A stretch of 64,000 bases of DNA from Amblyomma americanum (GCF_052857255.1 NC_135505.1:63898149-63962148), one strand, 5' to 3'. Positions 34,237 through 45,831 are shown, counted from the stretch's first letter. Translations and numbers: made by a program. The notes: a model not told the origin generated them from the letters alone.

Positions 34237-34467
34237 CAGCTTTCTTCTTCTTCTTCTTCACCCCAGGTAAATGGCACATACCCACGCGGGGGATTGGCGA
34301 AGGTGTAGTGGAATAAACAATGAAGTTTCCATGGAAGATGATGACAAAATGTAGCACCAATCGTGAATTTTGAAAAATCAATGAGTTAAGACAAGAGAAC
34401 AATATTGACAGGTAAATAACAGACAGCATTTTGGTGAAAAAGAAGAGCTCGTAGAATTTTAAAAGAA

Positions 34468-37400
34468 TTAGCACATCAACCTACCAGTTCCAATTATGTA
34501 ATCGTGGAGAAACCCACAAATAGAACCCAATGCAAATCCCTTGGCGTTCGCACCAAACGATAATAATACTGGCAAAGATAAAGGGAGCCCTAACCTGGAG
34601 AGAGGGACCTCCAGGTAAATCTTTCTGTGAAGTGCGAACTTTGGGCAGTAGAGGAGAAAATGGTCTAAAGATTCAACTTTCCCACATGCGTCACATAGGT
34701 TCGTCGGTGTCAACCCACACCTGCATAGATATAAATTCAAACATGGAATCCTGCACAGCAACCGCGTCATTGTTACCTCACACAGCCTGGATTTACACGA
34801 ACGGACGTTCCAATTATATGCTAAGTGCTGATAGTCAGCGGTATTTAGTAAGGGATCTCGTAACCTGGCTGATATATGTAGGAACCACTGAAACCTGGAA
34901 ATCGCCAGCAGGCTGAAATTCGGGACGGGATGTGTCACTGACCCGTCAAGAGCCGACCTTGCTAAGTAATCAGCCACCTCATTTGAATGAATACCTGCAT
35001 GGCCAGGGACCCAGACAAAACGGACCACCTTCAAAGTGGATGGGACAAAAAATCGCAGGACACGGCTCAAAAAATCTTCTTGTGAAGTGTCAAGGGAGAC
35101 TAACACTGACAAACAATCAGCGAGAATAATAACATGAGACACATGGCATAGAATTTTGTGAAGGGCCATTCCAAGAGCCAAAAATTCTGCAAAGAATATA
35201 GGAATATAATCTGGGATGCGGACGGAATAGCTGCATGCCAAATCCTGCGAAAAGATGCCAACTGCAGCTTTTTGGCAGTTGACGGAGGCATCGGTAGCAA
35301 GCACAGTATGATGGGGGTATTTCTCTATGTGATCCGAGAGAATACCGTTTAAAATGTTTGCTGGCATGTGTTTCGCATGAGATGGGAAGATGTGGTCGAA
35401 ATGGAATTCAACTGCTGCCGGCGTGTCATCAACCCACTGCAAAGAACTGAGATCAACACCAATCAGTGTTAAAAGGTTCTGCGTTAACATAATTTGTGGC
35501 ATTTGATACCGTGGCCAATGATGAGAAAAGAATAATGCCGGCTGAGACACAAACATAGGAGTACTGACATCAGTCACTGGGTCCATCGACCTGAGGAAAG
35601 TTCGCACCGTGAGTATTTGAAAACGGGAAGATAGATCAGGGATACGGGCTTCCAGATAAAGCAGGGCGTTTGAAACTGATTTTGGGAGACCAAGGCAGAG
35701 GCGTAGAGCGCGCCTTTCCAGTAAGATTAAGGGTTGAATCTTGTAGCTTGCGCTACCAGAGAACAGAATGCAACCAAATTCAAGTATAGGTCTTACGTAG
35801 GCTTTGTATAGTAATAATAACGTGTCGCGGCGCATCCCAAACTTTTTATTGGCGATTCTTGTCAGCCGGCCTAGAGCGCGTTCTCCTTTAAAAGCATTGT
35901 TCTTTATATGAAGGCTCCAATCTAATGCTGGGTGATAAGTAACACCCAGATATTTTACGGATTCCACTTGTGGAATCTGGAGAGAGCGATGGACTAATGA
36001 AATGTGCAAAGGCTTGTCTGGAGGAAATACCAAAACTCCACATTTGTCTACATTCAGGGATAAATTAATACCCTGCAACCATACTCCAAGAGCATCCAAA
36101 TATCCCTGCAGAATGTGGTAAAGGGAGTGGATATCCCTGGCCGAGGCGAAAAAAGCTATGTCATCTGCATACACAAAAACTGTTATATAAGGACGAATGA
36201 AGACGCCACTGACCAAAATATTAAAAAGCACAGAGAATAGCACCGATCCTTGCGGCACACCTCTTGATTGATAATATGTATTTGAACATAGGGTTCCCTC
36301 AGCGCAGTAAAAGAATCTGTCCTTCAGAAATTCAGATGTCCACGCATAAATGTAGGTTGGAGGATGTAACTGAGCAAGTCTGTTAAGTAAAATAGTATGC
36401 TCTACACTGTCATAGGCCTTTGCTACATCAAGAGTGACCAAAGCTGAAACTTCTCTATTGCGTAGCGAGAGCCGGATTCTGCTCTCTAGATCCACATGCG
36501 CGGACCATATAGAGCATCCACGACGAAAGCCAATCTGGGCTGAGCTGAGACCGTTGATGTCATGAACATGTTTTGTGAGGCGACTGTGCACTATTCTTTC
36601 TATTAATTTGAGTAAATTTGAAGTCAGCGCAATTGGCAGAATATTATCTAAGACGTATCCTTTTCCTACATCTTTCATTAATACAATGATTTTCGCCGTC
36701 TTCCAAATGCTTGGAATCCATGCATTTTCCAGAGAAGCATTGGCGATATCGAAGAGGGCGCTTGTAAACTCCTGGGCTAAAATTTTAATCATACCAACAG
36801 TGACACTATCTGGTCCAGGAGCTGCAGGATGCAACATTGCCAGGACTGAGAGGAGCTCTGATGCGTCATCCTCGGTATAATCTGAGGAGGGTGAAATTGT
36901 GCACAAAGGGACGTTGCTCTGCGTCTGGAAGCGTAACGCCAATCCCTGAGCAATACACTCCAGGCTCTCTTGAGCCTTTTGTGGTGATAACACTGTTGAA
37001 CTAGTGAGACGAGGGACGACAGAACTCTTGTTACGTTCCATGAATCTATACAGGGCTTTCCGATGACGAGGATTTGAAAGATATGTGTTTAAATTTTGGT
37101 TGTACTCCTCCTTGGCTTTTGCAAGTGTTCTTTTGAAAGACGCAGAGAAGAATTTGTAATTTAACCAATTAGCCGTACTCTGGTTGCAGGACAGCCTCTT
37201 CCAGGCCGCTTTTTTGCGACGATAGGCCTTCTCACATTCTTCTGTCCACCAATGAGACGGCTGTTTAGTAGAGGCTGCTGCGGGCACAGCGAATATTGAG
37301 TGGTCTATTGCATTTTGCAAAAATGAAACTGTCTGCTGAGCTCTGTCATCCCGGCTTGTATTAACTAAAGAGGCAAGTGAGGCGGACATCAGATTTTTAT

Positions 37401-38103
37401 AAATTTTGTGGTTGACAAATTTATGGGTTACACAACTAGCTTTAAGAAGAGATAACCGGATAGTGAAAGTTATAGGAAAGTGATCACTAGACGTACCCGA
37501 ATCCTCTGTCGACCAATCAGTCACATCTAGCCTACCTGCTGATAATGTTAAGTCAATGTCTGAGCGAGCAACCGCTCACATTAAGGTTATTTCTCTAGAA
37601 TTGCAGCAGCGTACAGCATTTGCAGACAGCCACGACCAGAGAAGCTGGCCGCAGGAATCAGTACGACTTCCCCAGTCACTATGGTGAGAATTAAAATCTC
37701 CTGCGATGACTGCACTGTTTGTGCCAGTCACCAAGCTGTCTAAACAGTCTGTCCTGTGTACACCAAAAGAAAAATAATCATTAGCAATTGTAATATCAGC
37801 ACAATGCGGAAATGAAATTTTGATCGCTAAAAGCTCACAGTCAGGGAGAATAATTTTCTTAGAGATAGATGCCTGATGACATAAATTTTTAGATAGCATG
37901 GTTACCAAGCCACCTCCCCTGCCAACATTTCGATGTGACCGGAAAACTCGAAAATTTCTCATTGAAAATGATTTATACGGTGATAACCATGTTTCTTGTA
38001 AAAGTACAATATCAGGCTTATGCTTGTGAATAAGTATGTCTAGATCTGGAAGAGAAGACAAGACGGAACGGCAATTCCATTGTATTACTTTGACACCTGC
38101 CAT
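34468..38103 (-). pseudogene. ORF2 of I-type LINE 2, one premature TGA
   Basis: About 1,210 codons in one frame, interrupted only by a TGA at 37576-37578, where the LINE 1 protein has an ordinary residue. APE: IQWNCRSV, LLQETWLSP, GRGGGLVTML, GDFNSHHSDWGS, SSDHFPITF. RT: TLDVAKAYDSVEH (A), SRGVPQGSVLFSVLF (B), VYADDIAFFASA (C), KYLGVTYHP. RNase H: LATDAS, FAEFLALGM, ILADCLSV and EVADYLARSA keep D-E-D-D. The C-terminal CDACGKVESLDHFLLYC resembles that of LINE 1. The start ATG (MAGVKVIQWN) lies 77 bases after the ORF1 stop. A single base change away from an open frame. Confidence 0.9.
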
Positions 38104-38180
38104 GATTATTGATCAATTGAAGAGGCCGAAACCGCCTCTTTAAGGATATCAACATGGGGATGAAGTTTGGGTGGCCCCTT

Positions 38181-38783
38181 TTAAGCTTTCATCTGTGGAG
38201 AACTAGAATTAGATGGTGATGAGGAAGCACGGCGCTTCTGCGTAGGGCACGACATTTCGACATCTGTTGTGCAGAGGTCACTGCGACATTCACTGCTAGG
38301 AACAGAGATGTGAGGTGGGTCTTGGGGAGCATCAGAAGGTGATGTAGAGCGGCTAGCACTATCTGCAGAAGCTGAAACAGATGCAGACGTTGCTGCCAAG
38401 ACGGGTGTTGATGGTGACGCAGACTGAACTGCAACAAACTGAGCCAACACCTCAGTGAATGTGTTTAGCATTCGCTCAATCACATTATTAAGAGCTTTTT
38501 CTACTGTGGTCACAGTTGAGGCAGTCAAGTTGGACTCAATGTCCCCAATAGAAGCGCGCACCCGACTAGTATATGAATCTTTTTTCCTGTTAAGAACAGC
38601 GTAAGCATCGGCTCTTGAGCATCGCTTCTCTTTAATAATGTCCAACAAGCTACGCTCTTCACTACGTTTTGCGCAGTTGGCATCATCAGCTGAGTGAATG
38701 TTGCTGAAGAGGCAACAATGAGGCTGCTCTGAGGTGCAGGTCTCAGCAGAATGACCTTGTCCACATAATTCACACTGATTAGG
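38181..38783 (-). pseudogene. ORF1 of I-type LINE 2, 5'-truncated
   Basis: Open frame from the truncation point: CELCGQGHSAETC (one knuckle), then CCLFSNIHSADDANC, the counterpart of the third LINE 1 knuckle with Phe in place of the second Cys. Then KEKRCSRADAYAVLNRKK, the same basic motif that follows the knuckles in LINE 1. Ends with a Ser/Pro-rich tail and QKRRASSSPSNSSS. The first half of the protein and its start codon are missing. It cannot make a complete RNA-binding protein. Confidence 0.85.
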
Positions 38784-39725
38784 TCAAATGGCACCCCATC
38801 CACTTTTTTTTTGGAAAAAGCCGAATTCCGTACGAGTCTACGGGAATTTCTTTTTATTGTCCTCTGGATCACGTCCCAAAGGTAGACTCCTTCCCAACAA
38901 TGCAGCAAGACGTGGTCTATGGTCTCCGGTTGCTTGGAAGTGAGACAATCTGACCCACGAGGAAGACACATCTGCTTTGCCCCAAGAAACATTTTCACAG
39001 ATGAAGTCCCTGTGCGTCGTATGAAAAAGAAAGTCGTTACTCCCGGCGGCACCATAATTTTCTTTGCCCTTTTTAAAACTTTGCGACCCGGGCCTCCACA
39101 GAACAAAGCCATGTACATAGGCACAGAAAAAGAGATGTCACAAAGGATCTTTTATAAAATACTTCTAGTCACAGCACTCAAATATTCTTTTGAAAAGTAA
39201 GAATTTATAAACCTTACGTTGGAGACTATCTCCTTCAAAAACCCGAACATGCCAACGGATATGCACTCAGTGGCAATCACAAAATGTGGCATGGCCCGCC
39301 CAACCCCTACTCTGCACACTGTGCGCAGAAAGGGGTCTTGTACGTCACGGAAAAACAAGAATTTACTGACAAGTTGTCTCACAAATAAATGTCTCAACCC
39401 AAGCCCCCATCGTTGACTCGTCTTAACAAGTTGGTACGCGGCTCTTATCCCAAGCAGAGGCCCACACAAACATGGCGAAAATGCAGCGCAACGTTTCTAC
39501 ATTAAGTTGCGAGCAATGCATCACGCGCATCATGTACTAAGCTTACTGATGAAAAACAGTCTGCACACACTGGCCGTAGTAAATATAGATAGATAAGATA
39601 TCCTTTCCACTCTTCTGCTTTGTCTCGTGTTTCTTGTACCTGTCCTTTAGAAAAACGTTCGCTTTCTCTGTAATATTCCAGATGCACTCCAAGATACAAC
39701 AGCATTTCAGAGGGGCCGTATACTA
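38784..39725 (-). mobile_element. C-terminal part of a third LINE family
   Basis: Minus-strand reading gives YLGVHLEYYRESERFSKGQ (39700), then a frame change and RWGLGLRHLFVRQLVSKFL (39410), FCGGPGRKVLKRAKKIM (39100) and a zinc-like CLTSKQPETIDHVLLHC with Ser for the second Cys (38950). It closes with KKKVDGVPFDLI at the junction with LINE 2. One in-frame TAA lies at 39152. This is the thumb and C-terminal domain of a LINE ORF2 that I believe is frequent in ticks. Together with 40430-42600 on the same strand it could be one element lacking its RT core. Confidence 0.75.
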
Positions 39726-39805
39726 TGTCACGTTAGCACATGTATGATGGGTCCCTTCCCACTCTCCATGCTAGAACCCCACACACTTTTCCCAGTTAAC
39801 CCTAC

Positions 39806-40065
39806 TCCCCGTCGTCGCCGAGGTGGCTGAGTGGTTATGGCGTTCGGCTGCTGACCCGAAAGACGCGGGATCGATCCCAGCCGCGGCGGTCGAATATCGA
39901 TGTAGGCGAAATTCTAGAGGCCCGTGTACAGTGCGATGTCAGTGCACGTTAAAGAACTCCAAGTGGTGGAAATTCCCGGAGCCCTTCACTACTGCGTGTC
40001 TCATAACCTGAGGCGCTTTGGGACGTTGAACCCCCCAAAACCATCCATAAACCAAACCCTGCTGC
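39806..40065 (+). repeat. tRNA-derived SINE, second subtype
   Basis: CGTCGCCGAGGTGGCTGAG head with GTTATGGCGTTCGGCTGCTG and B box GGGATCGATCCCAGCC, then body phrases AGTGCGATGTCAGTGCACG and TTAAAGAACTCCAAGTGG, and a tail GGGACGTTGAACCCCCCAAA with ATAAACCAAAC. Same subtype as 15335-15574. It lies between the two parts of the third LINE, opposite in orientation. No clear target-site duplication. Confidence 0.85.
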
Positions 40066-40341
40066 CCGCCACACTACTGAACTGCCTTACCCCTTCAACC
40101 GCATTATCTGCTATACGACTGACGCCCAGCTGAGTGTGCACTTTGCCTGGCATCTCTCTAGTCGCGCACTTTCAAACCAGCCGTCCACTGGTAGCTTCAC
40201 CCAGTATTTGTGCACAGAAAGGAGCACAGGGCTACTACGCCGATTCTATTTCATCTGCCCATAAAAGACACGCTACACTCCTCTGCGTGAGCAGTGTTTT
40301 GTTGCACTCAACATACCCATTGAAAAAATAAGTAAAACCAA

Positions 40342-40413
40342 TGCGCCGGCCAGGAATCGAAACAGGGTCAACTGCTTGGAAGGCAGCCATGCTAACCACT
40401 ATACCTATGCTAG
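40342..40413 (-). pseudogene. tRNA-Gly(UCC)-like pseudogene
   Basis: On minus the sequence follows tRNA-Gly(UCC) closely from the D arm onward: GGTATAGTGGTTAGCATGG, then the anticodon arm CTGCCTTCCAAGCAG with anticodon TCC, then TTGACCC and TTCGATTCCTGGCCG. The 3' acceptor strand is GC-rich (CCGGCGC), but the 5' acceptor strand is CTAGCAT-like and does not pair. The T stem also has a mismatch (CCTGT/CCTGG). So the gene is broken, or it is the head of an unlisted SINE. Confidence 0.65.
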
Positions 40414-40429
40414 CTAGCTAGGCTAACCA

Positions 40430-42600
40430 CTGCAGGTTTGAGGTCTTGTATGGCCTTCGAAACTTCTTCGGTTGAAATGGCCACTTCTAACCGTCCTTTC
40501 GTTTCATCACTAAGCTTCGGCATTAAGGACATGAAATGGGTTTTAAACCCTTCGGTTCTTACTTTCGTGTAACCAAAAATCCCGCTATATTATTCACAAA
40601 AGGCCCTCTCTATATTTGCTTTATCGGTGTTAATTACACCGTTGCACTCTACTTTCTGTATGTCATTCTTGTGGGCAAGTCTCTTTTCCAAGCCGAGCAC
40701 ACGTTTCCTGGGCATTTCGCCCGCTATAAGGCGTTGTGCCCACGCCCTCACGATCACTCCTTGATACCGCTCCGCATCTATCGCCTGTAGTTTCTGCTGA
40801 ACGGATCGGATTTCTTCGATGCATGCTCCAGGCTGCTTGCCCTCTTAAGTTGTCAAAACTCGTCATCTCTAAGCATATCTTTCTTCCCTCTTTGTTTTTG
40901 CTTTATATCGCAAGATCGTTTAATTGCTGTCCTTTTCATTGCCTGCTTAAATATTTCCCACTTCACTCCTAGAAGTTCATTATACTCGATCGCGTATTGC
41001 CAACGCTGAACGTTCCATGAAGATATCATCTTTCAACACCTTTTCTTTAAGTTTCTAGTTTTCCTACACGAATTTGCTTTTCATTCCTTTTCTTTTCCCT
41101 ACATGGAAGACAACAAGACAACAGTCACCAAACGGCACTGGTTGTACAAGGTATTCGGCGAAGAATGGTATCAGTTCGGCAGGTCGGTACGACCAATCCA
41201 AACTTGCGTGACTCGTTCCCTGGAAATGGGTAAAGCGAACGGCACAACCACACCCGAGACAATCGCCAACATCTTCAAGATGACAGCGATCAGGTACGTC
41301 ACTCAAACAGGCAGTACTCGCATCTCTATGATGAGTCGAACTGGTCCTGTCGCGTGCCATGCTTACGCAGTTGAAATCTTCAAGACAGCCGACCAGACGG
41401 TCTGTATCATAGTAGTTTCCCACTGTCTCGAAGTTTTCGCCTCTCTTCCACATTAGTGTGCGCGTAAATACAGATGACGCGTCATTCCAGACCAGCAAAT
41501 ATGATGTCAGAGAGAATCCAACGACCAAAAATGCAAGTCTGAACTTTTTCCATAATCACTCCATGAGACTGGCGGATCAAAAGCTTGCACCCTGCCAAAG
41601 TACCCACAGCATGAGACACGCAAACATAGCATTGGCTGCTTAACGGATGCATTATAATCTCGGTCTGATCTTGACTCTCGATTTTCGTTTCTTGTACCGC
41701 TACAATATCTAATTCCTGATCATTCACGAGAGGAAAGAGGTGATTTTGCCTCCTCCTGGATGAAAGACCTCTGACATTGAGCGTGGCTACAACGAGGTGT
41801 TTTTCAAAAACCGGCATCGCTTAGCAAGACCAAGACACCAGCACGGCGCTTAGCTTTGTACGCACGGCATCGCGCCATGTAGTGTCGTCCCGGCATTATT
41901 AGGACTTTGGTTTGTCGTCGCGAGGGAGCGACGGCTATCGTTGCCCGCTGGTGACATGCTGCTTTTCCACCTCGCCGGCATCCCACTTTCTTTGTAGCAG
42001 ACGTTGCCTTTGCTCCGGGCTCATTGCATCGACGTCGTTGCGGCTCCGTTTAGCAGCAGCAGGGTCGATCTCCATGAATTCCCCGTTGCCTTTTTCAGCC
42101 GGGCGTGGGATATCCTGCGGCTGCTCGGTAACCTTGTTCGGGAATGGCGACTCGGGTGGGCTGAGCGTTGGTTCAGCAGTCGGTGGCGTGCCTTTTTCCT
42201 TGTCGTCGCGCTTCAATGCAGCCGTTAGGGTCTCAACCACGGGGCTAGAGGCGGCTTGCTCAGCTTCATCCTCGTCCATATGCAGCTCACTGTTTTCGCC
42301 CAGTGTTCCTCGCCCAGCCGCGCGGGCGTACGGCTTCATGCATTCAGCCTCTTCGTTCCCGCACGCGTGGCACTGCCTACACTTGGGCACCTTGCCTTCA
42401 CACCTAATGCTGCCTCTGTTGCGGCAGCGTAGACATATCGGCGCACGCTCAGGCACGACGACTTACACTGTCTCATTCCCGATACGCATCTGGTGGGGTA
42501 GGCGCTCGAAGCTTGCACCTTCGCGTAGAACCAGCCGTACAACTCGAGTAATCGAGTCAGCGTTTGCAAACCCGGCAGTCTTCCAGGGGGCCTATTCTCG
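40430..42600 (-). mobile_element. N-terminal part of a third LINE family (ORF1 and endonuclease)
   Basis: Minus strand, from the right: ITRVVRLVLREGASFERLP (42520), a TAA, then knuckles CLRCRNRGSIRCEGKVPKC and CRQCHACGNEEAEC whose His positions have mutated. An acidic tail ends ORF1 near 41935. ORF2 begins VVATLNVRGLSSRRRQ with AVQETKIESQ (APE, 41817-41482), then continues in another frame with EDFNCVSMARDRTSSTH (41390) and HASLDW. The linker RAQRLIAGEMPRKRVLGLEK and KANIERAFCE (40750-40580) and a last EEVSKAIQDLKPA lie at 40440. RT proper is absent. Many frameshifts; dead. Confidence 0.75.
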
Positions 42601-43425
42601 ATATTCGCCGATCCGCCCAGAGCGGGGCGTACCCGTGACGCGTATATGGGGGCGGTGCCAAGGTACGTAAACGCAGAATCGGATGATGAAATTGGAAAAG
42701 AAGGAAAAAGTATGGCAATAGATACTGTCGTCTGCTACTTGGCGCCAAGTTCAAAAATCGCCGATGCCATAAAGCGTGCCTGAAGCCGAGCATCTCCGGC
42801 GCGTACGCGTCGTGCACTACAGCCGCTGAAATCGCAACAATGAAATACGTTGCGATCTCAGCGATTCAGTCCATACATATGCGTTGGCCAGAAAACGAAT
42901 ATATGGATCTGGAGTTGGTTGTTAACACGACGGGAATGGTCGCAAGAATAGTGAATATAGTTTAGCGGCAGCTGCGTGAAGAGATGTTCTTCGCGACGCT
43001 GCCGCTGCTATACCCGCAAGAAGCGACAAAACTTGGCGGCAGAGCGTGAAAAACGCTATGACTGAGAATTATTTGCCGGTCCCCGACTTTGGCTTTGCTG
43101 GCACATGCGCGGATAAGGGAGAGAGTCTACGTGCGCCACTACAATGAAGGCCAAACAAAATAATATAGTGAAAATTTACCGCTTTATAACTTATCTTCGT
43201 CGCATGAAAAACCAGTAATAAAGAAAACAACGTAAATGAAAATGCTAAAATGCTGTACATTTATCCATTCACGGAAGCACGAAATCGCGTCAGAATGGAA
43301 ATGGACTCTGCAGAGGGAAGCAGTGAAGGCGATAGCGGCACCGCTCTGCGGCGCTATTCAACTGGAAGCTCTGCTCAACTTTATGCAAGATCACCGCGCG
43401 TTGGCCTGCGCGTCGGACCGCCCAC
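42601..43425. other. unassigned stretch
   Basis: No gene or repeat identified. The left part is GC-richer and may be further ORF1 sequence of the third LINE, too decayed to read. Confidence 0.35.
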
Positions 43426-43429
43426 CCCA

Positions 43430-43560
43430 CGATAGTATATCGGCCGAGGAAAGGCGGGCGCTGTGGGTGCAGCTGGCAAAGGACAGGTTTAATGGATACA
43501 CATGAGACACGCCCATGCCCTGCATTAGGCGTAGTCAGGCTGATGTTGATGATGATTACT
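43430..43560 (+). mobile_element. RTE-like LINE, extreme 3' end
   Basis: GTGCAGCTGGCAAAGGACAG encodes the QLAKDRF end of the C-terminal domain, followed by a GCCCTGCATTAGGCGTAGTC block and a GATGTTGATGATGAT microsatellite tail. Same end as 23210-23245 and 27200-27235. About 130 bases, strongly 5'-truncated. Confidence 0.65.
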
Positions 43561-43912
43561 GGTCGTCTGATGGAAGTTAACATCAGAATGCAGAAGGTGA
43601 AGCAAAATTAGTCACGCAGAGCCCAGTGATTCATTTATCATAAGGCAACCGTTATGCACTTTCAGCAGCAACAGGCAGCTCCTTTTAATGCAGCAACATT
43701 CCTAGTAAGAGAGACAGGTATAAAGTCTGAAAAGGTGAACAGGTCACCAGGCAAAAAATTCTTCACATATGCTACTCAACCTTAGGGAACGGGACGAATC
43801 CAGAGGTGGAGAGTGAAAGTGGAGGGCTGTGCCACATTACAAACAGCTTCATGCAGTCTGCAAGACACTTGCTTTGTTGGCTTCATGCTAGTTGCTATCT
43901 TAATGTGCACAT

Positions 43913-43973
43913 ACACGCGCATTATCTAGTGCACATGGCACACACACGCGCATTATCTAGTGCACATGGCACA
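43913..43973. repeat. tandem duplication, 31-bp period
   Basis: ACACGCGCATTATCTAGTGC plus ACATGGCACA occurs twice in direct order (43913-43942 and 43944-43973), identical over 30 bases. No function is suggested. Confidence 0.85.
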
Positions 43974-43990
43974 TTAAGCATGGACATGTC

Positions 43991-45830
43991 TTAGGGTGAG
44001 GCGAAGGAACGAAAGGAGAATAAAAACAACTTTGAAGTTGCAGGCACCACAATTAAGAAGGAAGAAGAGCAACAAGACAAGAAAAGTACAAGCATGACAG
44101 CAGCAAGATAACACACAAAGGAGGCATGAAATGCAAGGCTAACGTGGCCCTCAGCACAATATTTCAGGGAGGCAGCATCAGACACAGGCAGCGGTATTCT
44201 GGGAAAAGGTTCATGAATGCTGCGTGATAACAGTGGATATGTATTGGTTTTGGCAAGCCCTGTGCACTCCACAAAGAACCTACAACAGGCTTTAGCAATG
44301 TTTGTTGCCTGATGTGCAAGTGTATAACCTTCCCCCTGTACACTCCTCATCACACACATATTAGAGCCATTGTTGGTTCATTTCAAGTGGTGCATCACAA
44401 TATGGTTAGGCAACATTACACCGTACACCGATGCAATGAAGACCATGTGAAGGCACTAATGTGCACTGCCGGAGAGTAATGCTCAATGAATTGCCTTCAC
44501 TTTCAAAGTAGTTTCCTTTATTGTGCATTAAAATAAACAACCTAAACTCTCTATGCACACTAAAAACACGGCGTCTACAGTTCAATGAAGGTCATCGTAC
44601 TATCTTACGCACTGCAATTACGGCACAAGTCTGAAAGGATGCTGACGACAAATCGAAGTTGCTCTGTAACAATACATTACCACATTCCAATAAGAAAGGG
44701 CCTGCCTGTAAAGACAACGAAGCTTGTGTACAGCTCATATAATATTTGATCAAAGAAGCAATTGAAGTGCGCAAGATCACCGTGGTGAACTACACTGGCA
44801 AGAAATAGATAAGATGCACCGTGGTGTGTGCACATGGAGGGTGAATTGTGTTTTTCAGCATGATTAAAGCAGTTTGAAACATGGTAAGTAAGTCTGCCTC
44901 TTTGTTTCCAAGAGGCATGAAAAGGAAGTATTCATCACGAACATAATGGTAGAACAGGTTGCAAAATAAGGAAATTTGAGTCATTGAAAGTGCTTGTGCA
45001 TAAAACTTAGGCTTCCTGAAAAATTCGCTTGTTGGGCAGCTTTGCTGGCTATTTTCCCTTTAAGTTCAAGCAGAAGTGTGAAGTCAAGCCAAGTAAAATG
45101 AAAAAAAGGCTGCTACTTTGTTTTGGACTGCCAGAAAAAACTTTCTTTGCGATTACTACCAGGTGACACTTCACTGCTGTGTGGCCTGCGATGACATCGT
45201 AATTAGTGGTAACATATTATTGCGTGATATTTGTAAAAAGAAAAGAAAGGCAACGAAAGCCTGCACTTACCACTGTGAAGGAGAGGTTTATAACACGGCA
45301 TCGTTAAGGGTGCCATTCAGCAGAAAACCCAGCGTTATTCAGCCGGCATTGTGTCAAAAAACCGCGCCACGTGGGCATATCTGGAATAAAAGTCACTGTA
45401 AACAGGATTTGTAATTTCAATAAAATGTCAGCATATGTCTCAAACTACGTCACCTCATAAAGCAATATATTTTCGTACAAAAAATATGATTAAATTTCAG
45501 TCTGGCTTCAAAGACCCTTGCGTCACCAGCCAGGCACACTCTACTAACTAGACCGTGCTGACACATTGACTGTACTGAGGTACAAGGGGGTGATGTGTGT
45601 GTGCTGTTGGCTTAATTTGAAGCTTGAAAATGTAATCACATCAGTGAACTAGATATGTGCCAATCAGTGTGAAACCTGTTAAAGTAATATTTAGGTGAAC
45701 TGCAATGTGCAAGAGTTCAAAGATAAGAGTATGGAACCTGTGGTGAGATAATTCTGGTACATGTGCGAACATGAATGAACAACAGCGAATGTGCGTGTGT
45801 GAAGAGAAACTACTGCAGGGAGCCATTAAC
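43991..45830. other. unassigned AT-rich stretch
   Basis: No convincing gene; a 122-codon minus ORF at 43991-44359 has no domain. At 45490-45575 the minus strand has GGTCTAGTTAGTAGAGTG and CTGGTGACGCAAGGGTC, reminiscent of a tRNA-derived SINE head without its B box. Confidence 0.35.
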
Positions 45831-45831
45831 A
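45821..45831 (+). repeat. target-site duplication, left copy, of the SINE at 45832
   Basis: AGCCATTAACA, identical to 46157-46167 on the other side of the SINE. Confidence 0.85.

Larger units (their letters stand above)
34237..38783 (-). mobile_element. I-type LINE 2, 5'-truncated, with (GAA)n tail
   Basis: A second RNase H-bearing LINE with the same layout as LINE 1 but clearly different protein sequence. ORF1 is partial (5' end cut inside the zinc-knuckle region at about 38783). A 77-base spacer and ORF2 follow, then a 3' untranslated part ending GCCAATCCCC...GTGGGTATGTGCCATT (34271-34301), nearly identical to LINE 1, and (GAA)6. At the 5' cut it joins the C-terminal part of another LINE family. 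I found no target-site duplication, so truncation by recombination is possible. Confidence 0.85.

Noticed and set aside
36575..36880. 101-codon plus ORF inside LINE 2
   Set aside because: Antisense to the well-supported LINE 2 ORF2.
38525..39124. Single 199-codon minus protein
   Set aside because: Chimeric: first two thirds are a LINE C-terminus, the last third reads the LINE 2 ORF1 in the wrong frame.
40342..40413. Functional tRNA-Gly gene
   Set aside because: The acceptor stem cannot pair and the T stem has a mismatch; listed as pseudogene.
41103..41456. 117-codon plus ORF
   Set aside because: Shadow of the endonuclease frame of the third LINE on minus.
43913..43973. CRISPR-like repeats
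   Set aside because: Only two units, no spacer structure, eukaryotic context; a simple tandem duplication.
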